A stretch of 64,000 nt of DNA. Origin: Cololabis saira. Taxonomy: Eukaryota > Chordata > Actinopteri > Beloniformes > Belonidae. Location: positions 35,894,613 through 35,958,612 of the forward strand of contig NC_084609.1 of NCBI RefSeq assembly GCF_033807715.1, written 5' to 3'. Under the pieces are notes generated by a model. That model saw only the letters and a program-made list of their open reading frames with translations. It was not told the DNA's origin and ran no database searches. Below, one piece after another: positions 36,700 to 47,800 of this stretch (position 1 is its first letter; every line of letters begins with the position of its first letter). Made by a program: the position numbers and the translations under genes.

Positions 36700-38820
36700 T
36701 GAGCCAGAAAGAAAGAAAGAAAGATAAATTAATTCCCGTTGATGACGTTTTTGTATTGGTATTTTTTTTATCGTTATCGGGATAAATGCCAGAAATTATC
36801 GTGATACATTTTTAGTCCATACCGCCCATCCCTAGTCCTGACAGGTTGACCACTGGTTTTTAAAAGATGCTTCCTGTTCTGTTGTCCGTCGCCAGAGGTC
36901 TCGTCCATCGGGACACTTTGGTGACGTGGTTCTGTTGGCGTCATCGGGCAGGAAGCAGCAGAGATTAAGAACCTCCAGATCCGAGACCGCGGTTCAGGTC
37001 CAGGTCTGGAGGAGATCAGGTACCTCAGGTGGATGTTCCCTGGTCCGGATCCTGTATCTGTCTGAGATGACGATAGTTGGGCCAGAAGAGTCTGTTCCCT
37101 CAGCTCTGATCTCCAGCTCTGCTAGTTTAAAGGGGACCTATTATGGCATCTAATACCTATTTTAAACAGGCCTTGAATGTCTTAAAAACAAGCTTTTTGA
37201 TTTTTTTTGCTAAATAAATTAGAAATTCAGCCTCTGAGCCATGTTTGTTTGTTTGTTTGTATGTTTTATTTAGGATCCCCATTAGCATTAGCAACAGCAT
37301 TAGCTATTCTTCCTGGGGTCCGACATACACACAACACACAAACTAACACTTAATACATAACAGATATACATTATACATGACAAACTAAACAATAATAGAC
37401 ACAACTCCCTTAATCACAATCTATACAGAGGAGAACTAAATCACCATCGTTCTCAGACATAAATACATAGAAATGAAATCAAATAAAACACATTCATAAC
37501 CAATACCTGCCTGAAATGACCTTATCTAGAATTATTTGACCACTTTTCACCTTTATTATGATAGGTTTTACACTACCTATAATTCTATTCAACCTTCACT
37601 TTGTTCCTTCTAAATGACAAATCATCATTCATTAAATTTTAAAAGATATTCTTTCAACTCAAACTTAAACCAATCTTTGCTACCTACATGAGAAATATGA
37701 ACTGGTATAGAGTTCCAGCCAACCATGGCTCTGTAAAAAAATGTTCTCTGAATCAAACCTGTTCTCACTCTCGGTAGAATGAACCTCCTTTCTGATGTGA
37801 TTCTTGTACTGTAACCATGGTGAGTAAAATGATAATAGAATCTGTCATACAGTTGTTTCGGAGATCGTGTCACCAGGATATTTCTCAGAAAATTTAACAT
37901 AGTATACGTAGACCTTTGTCTTATAGATAACCAGCCTAGATTCGTATGCATGCTGGACACATTAGACCTATAAGGACACAATAGAGCACAACGTGCAGCT
38001 TTATTTTGTGCCACTTGTAATTTCTTTACATTTTTAACTAAAGCATTTGACCAAACTACAAAACAATATCCCAGTTGCGACAAAACCAAAGCATTCAAAA
38101 CCTGTCTCCTAACATTTAGAGATAAACATTTTAAGATTCTTCTCACTAGTGACATGCCTCTTCCCATTTCGCAAACGACAGAATCAGTTTGTTTAGACCA
38201 TGACAATAAAGTATAAATGTCTTTAGCATCCCAGTCTCTAACCTCATTATCTATGCAGGATTCTGAGCGGGCGGGGCTATGATAATGAGGCTCTCTGCTG
38301 ATTGGCTGCCTGAATGACGTGATACACCGCTACGAAAAATTGGCGGAAGCTCCGGCCGGCGGAGTTAGTTGTGGGCGTGGTTTCACGCATCGTTACGTAA
38401 CAACGGGAGCAGAATCTTATTGGCTCGTAGATCCACATCACACTGGACGGCTCATCCGGGCGGCTGTACAGACACTGCAGAATTTGGTTGCTTTCCTCCT
38501 TCTCTGAGTTGGCAGGCTGAGGGGAGAACACTTTATATATGTTAAAACAAGAGAAAACCTGTTTTTCATAATAGGTCCTAGGAATGGGCGATATTTTACC
38601 GTTCACGATATACGGTCAAAAAATTCCCCACGGTAAGAATTTGTCATCTCACGGTAAAAACGATAAAAGGAAGGAAGGAAGGAAGGAAAAAGGAATGGAG
38701 AAAAGAGGAAGGGAAGAAGGAACGTGACAAATTCCTATGTGTGTTACACAAATGGCAAATAAAGTAATCTGAATCTGAAGGAAGGAAGGAAGGACGGAAG
38801 GAAGAAAGATATGAGCTCGA

Positions 38821-38862
<42 letters not shown>

Positions 38863-41800
38863 TGAGCCTGAAAGAAAGAAAGAAAGAAGGAAAGAGAGAA
38901 AGAAATGAGCCAGAAAGAACGAGGAGCGAGGAGCTTGAGTCATTACAGTTTTACAGGTGTAACTCATTTAATTGGTTTTTATTAATTCAATTTAATTGGT
39001 GTAGTTTAGTAGCATTTAGTATCTTTTAGAGCAGTGTTTTGGGGGCTCCAAAGACTGAATGTGGTGATAGATTTATAGTTACAAAGGTGGAGTTTAATTG
39101 GTATTTTTTCTATCGTCATTTTTATCGTTATCGAGATAAATGCCAGAAATTATTGTGATACATTTTTTAGTCCATACCGCCCATCCCTAATAGGTCCCCT
39201 CGAAAACAAGCTCCCTCTGCAGGGAGGCGGGACCCTCCCTCACAGGTGTGAGGAGACGGACTCGGGTCGCTCCTCCAGATCCAACAGGGCCAGTTGGGGT
39301 TCCAGGGACCACATTCACGCAGTTAAAGGTTCAGTCCTACAGACCTCCTGCAGGCCTGAAGTCGGGTTCTGACCGAACGGAGGAGGGATTGTAAAGCAGA
39401 AGCTGGAAGAAAATGCACCGTCCTTATGGGGTGTGGGCGGAAATCCCATCATGCCGCGGTGCAGCACATGTTTTATGACTCTCGGATTAGAAATGTGGGT
39501 CAGGATGGATAATCTGCCGCTGGATGGAAGACGAGCTGAAAGTGACTCGTCTTTGGAGTCCCAGGGGATCGTAGGAAGCTTCTGAGCTGCAGCTCTGTCG
39601 AATGAATGAATGAATGAATGAATGAATTAATTAATTAATTAATTAATTAATTAATTAATGAAATTTAGCAGCTACACCTGTCCTGGAGTCCTAGCTAGCT
39701 GCCTGCCTCACTTCAGGCCCCGTTTACCTCAGCTGACTTCTGCTCACCTAAGATGCTGATTAACATTAATTTCTGTTCATTCTGATTGAATCTGTCCAAA
39801 CGTGCTGATTTCTAGAGTCGCGACCAAAACAACGTCTGATGCGGTAAAACTGGAGGTTCATGTTCATGATGACAGCTAGGAATGGGCGATATTTTACCGT
39901 TCACGATATACCGTCAAAAAAATTCCCCACGGTAAGAATTTGCCATCTCGCGGTAAAAACGATAAATTCCCGTTGATGACGTTTTTGTGTAAAGATGATT
40001 TATGGTTCTGTGTTAAATCGACGCACAACGTACGGGAAGGAAGGAAGGAAGGAAGGAAGGAAAGAAATGAGAAAGAAAGAAATGAGAAAGAAAGAAAAAA
40101 GGATAAATTCCCGTTGATGACGTTTTTGTGTAACAAACATGGCGGATCTGAGAGCGAGGAGTCATTCCAGTTTTGCAGTACAGGTGGACAATTAATTTGT
40201 TTTTATCAATTCAATTTAATTGGTGTAGTTTAGTAGCATTTAGTATCTTTTAGAGCAGTGTTTTGGGGGCTCCAAAGACTGAATGTGGTGATAGATTTAT
40301 AGTTACAAAGGTGGAATTGAATTGGTATTTTTTTTATCGTAGCAGCTCGTACCTGGAACACTATACCCGTACAACTAAGAAACATCACATCTCTTCATTC
40401 ATTCTCAAAAAACATAAAACAGTGGTTACTAGACAATCAAACATGCCGTCATAATCTGGTATAGGGCTCAGTTTATTGTTTTTATACCTGTTTGTGCTTA
40501 TGTGCTTTTATGTGAGCTAATGTGTTTGTGTGCTATAATTCTTTTATGTTGTCTGTCATTATTCGGAGTGTCATGGTTTTACTAATTGTTTGTACTCTGT
40601 GTTTTAAGGTTTTAGTGTGTGTTTTTACATATGCCATCAACCTGCCAGGGACTGCAGATGTAAATTAGCCTGTATGGCTAAATCTGGCACATTTACGTGA
40701 TGAACTCATGTCAATCAATGTGCGTTGTCCCTTTTAAATAAATAAATAAATAAAATAAATCGTCATTTTTATCGTTAGCGGGATAAATGCCAGAAATTAT
40801 CGTGATACATTTTTTTAGTCCATACCGCCCATCCCTAATGACAGCGCTGAATGACATGAAATGTTTTTCTAGAAAAGGTTCTTGTGTTTCAGAAAACCTT
40901 CCGTCCGTCAGGAATAGAGCGAATGTTCATGACGTCACAGATGCGACTTCACAGCGGGTTTCGCCCACTGAGTGTCAGAAAGACTGAGTGTCAGAAAGAC
41001 TGAGTGTCAGAAAGACTGAGTGGCAGAAAGACTGAGTGGCAGAAAGACTGAGTGGCAGAAAGACTGAGTGTCAGAAAGACTGAGTGGCAGAAAGACTGAG
41101 TGGCAGAAAGACTGAGTGGCAGAAAGACTGAGTGGCAGAAAGACTGAGTGGCAGAAAGACTGAGTGGCAGAAAGACTGAGTGTCAGAAAGACTGAGTGGC
41201 AGAAAGACTGAGTGGCAGAAAGACTGAGTGGCAGAAAGACTGAGTGTCAGAAAGACTGAGTGGCAGAAAGACTGAGTGGCAGAAAGACTGAGTGTCAGAA
41301 AGACTGAGTGTCAGAAAGACTGAGTGTCAGAAAGACTGAGTGGCAGAAAGACTGAGTGTCAGAAAGACTGAGTGTCAGAAAGACTGAGTGTCAGAAAGAC
41401 TGAGTGGCAGAAAGACTGAGTGGCAGAAAGACTGAGTGGCAGAAAGACTGAGTGGCAGAAAGACTGAGTGGCAGCGTAAACTTTCAGTTTTAGCAACTGT
41501 AAAACATCTGGTGGCAGGTTTAATGAAACAGACTCACCTGCTGCGACTCCTCTGCAGTCTGGACGGAGGCCAAAGACGCCGCGCCGCCTCCGTGTTTACC
41601 TCCACCTCAGTCTCTTCTTCTTCTGAACGTGAAGCGAGACGTGGGAAATAAACTCAGTCAGATTCCCTCCACTGAGACTAAAATAAAGAGAGGTGGTGGA
41701 TCATCATGAAGGCACCGGGGTGTCATGCTTGTTGCCTGGCAACAGCTGTGCTGATGATGTCACTTCCAGTGTTAATGTGTAATGTAGAGGAACTCTCTCA

Positions 41801-44800
41801 GTAGACGTCATGGACGAAAGCTTACGAGGTGCTCCTTCACAGTACCAGAACCTGGTCTCTCGGGGCAGTTCAGGCAGGGCCGTCAATTGGGTATGAAGGT
41901 ACGGCAGCCGCCACACCTTGGCTTCAAGGGAAAATGTAAATGTTTGTTTTTTAAATACATTTATGGAATTACTCTGTGTCTATTTGTATTGATTATTCTA
42001 TTATTTAATACATATACAATAACTACAAATGCAAATCAGAACAACATGATCGATTTCACTAGCTATTATACACTGCTAAAACTCACAATCTTAACAAGAA
42101 TATTTGTCTTATTTCTAGTTAAAATGTCTCATTTTTAGTCAAAAAAAATCTCATTACATTTAAGACAAGACTCAAAAACAACCATTTTCACCTGTTTCAA
42201 GTAGATTTTCACTTAAAATAAGTAGAAAAATCTGCCAGTGGAACAAGATTGTTTTGCTTGAGAAGATAAATCTTGTCCCACTGGCAGATTTTTCTACTTA
42301 TTTCAAGTGAAAATTTACTTTAAACAGGTGAAAATGGTCAAATAACAAGTTATTTTTCTGGTAATGACTCTTGTTTTAAGTGTAATGAGATTTTTTGACT
42401 AAAAATGAGACATTTTAACTAGAAATAAGACAAATATTCCTGGTAAGATTTTGAGTTTTTGCAGTGAGCGAGATTGAAAAAGTTCCAATGTTCTTGACCA
42501 CACAGATAAGCTACATAGACTTCTGTGATGAGTACTTGCTGGACGTGTTGATTGATACTCTAGTTCAGTTCTGTGACTCGTAACCTTGCCATACCTTAGC
42601 TTCCACTGAATTGACGCCACTGGTTCAGGGTCTGGACGGGCCGGTGGGGGAGGGGCTTGTCTGCTAAGTTCACCTGAGGTTTCCACGTGACCTCATCACC
42701 ACTAACGATGAATCCGTCACCTGTGTGTCTCCAGAGCTTGTCGGGGTTCCAGGTGTCGCTGAGCGACGACGGTCTGATCGTGGCGACCCTCCAGCCTTCG
42801 GACCTTCAGGAGAACGCGACGGCGTACGCGGTGCAGGTCTCCGGAGAACCGCGCCTGGTTCTGGTTCCGTTCATCAACACCAGCGAGCCTCTGGTGTTCA
42901 ACGCCACGTTCCACGGCCTCTGCTACACCGTGGGACTGCTGGTCCAACTGGGGCAGAGCTGGTCCCGGCCCCTGAGGAGCATCCCGGTCCTCACCAGTAC
43001 GAACGCCGGGAACTTTCAACTCTCTCTGTTTCTGTTTTACGCCTCCATGACACTGGTGTTTACGTGTGAGGGGGTTTCTTGTCTCGCCAGAACCGCTACC
43101 CGTCCGCAGCGCCCACATATCGGACTACAAGGAGGCTCCCGAGACCGGAGTCGTGTTCAGCATCGACCCTCCGTCCAGAACCGTCTTCAGCCGCGTCAAC
43201 ATCAGCTACACGGAGGGAACGGAGAGCCGCTCCATGCTCTACAAAGGTACTATCCTGAATCTGTACTGGTACTACTGATGCAGGTGTCTGAGGTACTGGT
43301 ACTACTGATGCAGGCAGTACTCGAGTTGTAAAAGAAAATCAGGGGGGATGGTGGATTTTATCATATGGGGACAGATAATTTGTGCTGATTACAAATAATA
43401 TAATATATTACAAATAATAGCAGTGACCAAAACAGCTGCAGAAATACTGCAGGAATGACATAGCAGCAGTTAAATGCAGCCTTCTGTAAGCTTTAAATAT
43501 CCACTGGGCTTACATCAAATACATCAAAACACAACAATAAAAAACACTTTTCTGAACTTATCAATATGACTCTGTCCTTCACAGGATAAGTAACATGGAT
43601 CACTGCAAAAACTCACAACCTTAACAAGAATATTTGTCTTATTTCTAGTTAAAATGTCTCATTTTAGTAAAAAAAATCTCATTACACTTAAAACAAGACT
43701 CATCACTGGAAAAAAACAACAATTTTCACCTGTTTCAAGTAGATTTTCACTTAAAATAAGTAGAAAAATCTGCCAGTGGAACAATATTTTTTTGCTTGTA
43801 ATGAGAAGATAAATCTTGTCCCACTGACAGATTTTCCTACTTATTTCAAGTGAAAATTTACTTGAAACAGGTGAAAATGATCAAATAAGTTATTTTTCTG
43901 GTGTTATTTTTCTGGTGATGACTCTAAATGTTGAAATAGCAGTAAAACCACATTCATTGATGAAATGACATAAGGGATGGAAAGGGGGGATGGCAGTTTT
44001 ACAGGGGGGATGATTTGGACCGTTTTTATTTCAGGGGGGATGCCATCGGATGATAGAAGTTAGCAGAAGCAGATAGATAGAGAAAAGTATCGGTCTTAGT
44101 CCAGAAACTTGTGGAACACCGGGACCAGCTCTGGTGTTTGAGAGAGAACTGCTCGTTCACGAGAAACAACTGGAATCTGTCCTTCATTTTTACTTATGTA
44201 TTTATTTATTTTTCTTTTTTTTTTTCTTCCTTTTGCTTTTTTTTTTTTTTTTTTTTTAAATGTAATCAATTGTTCTTTGGTTCAAGGGCTACGTGTCCAG
44301 TTGATTTTTTAGGATTCTAGTATAATAAATATGTATGTTAAAGATATCGGCACGTTAATGCAGCTAGCTGAGATCCATATTTAACACTTTGTGAGAAGCT
44401 TAAAACATTTCTGGGTCAGTGGATAGTTTTGCGTATCAGCGTTCAAAGCTTAACGATATACTCGTTATTCCCAGTGGAAATAAGCTCAGTAACGGGTTCT
44501 GTCAGGAGTGGGGGGTTCGAGCGGATGCTAACGCGTTTCTTCTTTGTTTGTGAGGAGTTGTTAGATGTTTCCTGCTTGTTGTCTGCAGACTTCTACAAGG
44601 GGAAGACGGTGTTCAAGCACTGGCTGCCGGGGACCTGCTACCGCAACATCACCTTCCAGCTCGTCTCCGAGGCAACCGTGTTCCAGACCCCCCTGGTGGC
44701 CCACAGTGATGTCACGCACCTGCCGCTGCAGCACCGCACAGGTGGGAATCCCCCCTCGTACCGCCGCGGTTGTTTCCATGACGACGGAGGACCGCCTGGA

Positions 44801-47800
44801 CTAATTTATTTATTTATTTAAAAGGATCCACATTAGTTGACGTCAAAACGAAAGCTAGTCTTCCTGGGGTCCAGACAATAAAATCAAACAGAATCTCAAT
44901 TAATAAAGTACATTTAAAAAAATAAAAATAAAATTACAAATAAGAAATAAAGAAAAATATCATACAAATCATATAAGTTGATGTATTGACCTCACTCAAT
45001 TAGATATGCTATATGACTTTAAGGTTTAAAGTTTTATTTGGATCCCCATTAGCTGCAGTAAAACTGCAGCTATTCTTCCTGGGGTCCGACACATAATACA
45101 CAGTACATTACAACAAAAAATTAAAAGCAAACCTAAAGTAAAAAATGAAAAGTCATTCCGTTTAACATTTAGATATAAATAAAAACAATACATATTCATA
45201 CATTTTATAACATCAACAAATTCAAACAATGTACAGTTATCATAGTAATATTATACCATAATAAACCACCTGTAAATAAAGTAACTGATGTTTTGAGCTG
45301 TTTTTGCACTTCAGAGCTGTTTTCAGGAACGTTTACCAGATTTGAACCATTTTGAAAATTTCAACAAATGAAAATTTCAAACATTAAATAAAAAAAAAAA
45401 CACCTGCAGCATAAATAAAATAACTGATGTTTTCATTTTTCATTTTATTCTTTATTTCATTCAAAAAATAAAACAAACAATTCAATACAAATACAAATAC
45501 AAATGTTCATAAATTGTGAATGAAAAGGGAGCAGAAAGAAGAAGAATCTTATCTAATCTGCCCCTTTTTCCAAGAAATAAATTCACAAATAACATAAATT
45601 GAAAATGTAAAAAACAACAACTAAGTGAATAAAAAACTAAAATAAAATTACCCCCGTCTATGGGTATGTCAATCAAACTTAACTAACATATTTCATTATA
45701 TTTACTTAACATACAGGCTTTAATTGTTCTTTTGAATATAATGTTTGATTTGGATTCTTTTTCTTTATTCAGATTGTTCCATAAACTGAGTCCTTTCACA
45801 GAAACACAACGTTCCGTCAATTTTGTCCTGCATCTTGGTTTTTTAAAAATTTCGGTTTTCAGATGTTTTCTCTCTCTGTTTCCCCCCACAGTGCCCTCGC
45901 CCCCCCTCAACGTGTCCCACAAGGTGGTCCGCCTGACCCAGCGAGCGGCGGGTGATGTCACCGGCGAGGGGGCGGGGCCTACGCCGTCCCGCCGGGCCCG
46001 GGACGTCCCCCTGCTGGAGGAGCAGCCGGAGCTACAGCCCGAGGAGGACGACGCCCCCGAGGACCTGACGGCCGCCCCCCCCGCCGTCTCCAACGCCACG
46101 CACAACCTGACGGAGGCCGGCGCCGCCGTGGGCGTGAACGGCAGCCGGGCGGAGGAGGCGGAGCCTCAGGGCTACTGGCTGGACCCCACGGAGCCGCCGG
46201 CCCTGGACCGGGAGGAGGACTTCGTGAATGGCGTGCTGCCGGAGTACGAGGACTCCAACGACCCCGGCTCGGCCATGGGGCTCCCCGCCGAGGCGCCGGT
46301 CCGGCCCAGCCGGCCGCCCCCCGTCCTGCTGGAGCTGCGCTGGCTGCCGCCGCCACCGCCGGCTAGCTACGACGGCTTCAACGTCTACGTCTACAGAGAC
46401 GGTAATGCCCTGCTGGCCCCGCCCCCGGGAGCCTGGACGGGTCCTTAGCTAACTAGCTTTACTTTACGTTCATTCCGATTGAATCAGTCAGATATCAAGT
46501 TTAATTAAAGGGGACCTATTGCTTTAACATATATAAAGCAACAGAGGTGTCTTCAGTATTCACATTCATTACTCAGGTAGAACTATAGATACTAGCATTT
46601 AAAAATACTCCTGTAGAAGTTGAAGTATCAACTCAAGTTTTTTACTCAAGTAAAAGTATAAAAGTACTGGTTTCAAAACTACTTAAAGTATAAAAGTAAA
46701 AGTAATGTAAGGGGGAAAAAAGCCATTAAGGACAAAAGCCATTGAATGCATCTTAGTATAATGCAAATATATTAAAGAAGCATATATGTGTACTATTGAG
46801 CATTAACATGTGTTTCAGAGAGCAGGAGATATGATGACTAGTTGCCTATAAGTATTGTAATGGTGCAAAAAGTCAAACTTCAGAGGCATGTTATCATTTA
46901 TCCTAACCTTTATTGGAATGTACATCCAAGTTTAGTTGCAGGAATCTGAGGGAACGGATGTAAGAACAAAACTGGACAAGAACATCTGAAACAACCACAA
47001 CCAAATTCACTCTATCCGGATGGAGCAATTTAACTGGATAGTTTTTTTTAAAGGCTGAAATGAAATAGAGTAACGAGGCTGTTTTTAAAATGTAAGGAGT
47101 AAAAATTACAGATAATTGCGTGAAAATGTAAGGAGTAAAAGTAAAAAGTCGTCTGAAAAATAATTACTCCAGTGAAGTATAGATAACCAAAATTTCTACT
47201 TAAGTAAGGTAACGAAGTATTTGTACTTAGTTACTTGACACCTCTGTAAAGCAACTAAATTCTGCAGTGTCTGTACAGCCGCCCGGATGAGCCGTCCAGT
47301 GTGATGTGGATCTACGAGCCGTTCAGATTCTGCTCCCGTCGTTACGGAACCAAAATGCAAACCACGCCCACAACTATAAAACCGTGTAACTGCATGCGAG
47401 CATCCGACTATCGCGTCGCACTGCGTGACATCGGACGCTCCCTCTCCATCTCCCTCCAGCAGCTGCCACTTTATTGAGGTTTTTGTAGTGAAATGAGGAG
47501 GAATCATAGAGATAACTTCTCATTTCAACTAACTGGATCAGCCGTTCCTCATCCATGACTGTTTCCTACAGCGCTTTTCAACCGGAAGAAAATAGAAGCA
47601 GGGCGTCCGACAAAGGTTCAGCTCAAAACAACGCTGCGCAGCGCTGCATCGCTCGCGGCCAGTTAGGACAGTCCAATAGAAAATAAAGGAATGGAATTGA
47701 TTTTGTCGCTGACGCACACTCGCGTCGCATGCAGTTATGACACGGTGTAACTAATTCCGCTGGCCGGAGCTTCCACCATTTTTTCGTAGCGGTGTATCGC

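Larger units (their letters stand above)
37131..39200 (+). mobile_element. TTAA-type element (AGGGGACCTATT family), copy 1
   Basis: Left end AGGGGACCTATTATGG after TTAA (37127-37130); right end AATAGGTCCCCT at 39189-39200, where the following TTAA has decayed. Contains a LINE insertion (37245-38220) and a hAT MITE (38579-39189). The remaining body matches, inverted, the element at 46509-48011. TTAA targets suggest piggyBac-like or Kolobok-like movement. Confidence 0.78.

Noticed and set aside
42717..43118. Minus-strand and alternative-frame reading across ptpro exons 2 and 3
   Set aside because: Shadow frames of GC-rich exons; the + strand reading matches PTPRO with proper splice sites.
45683..46105. 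Minus-strand frame overlapping ptpro exon 5
   Set aside because: Its upstream part is the shadow of the GC-rich exon; only the last part (below about 45850) is meaningful, as a LINE RT remnant.
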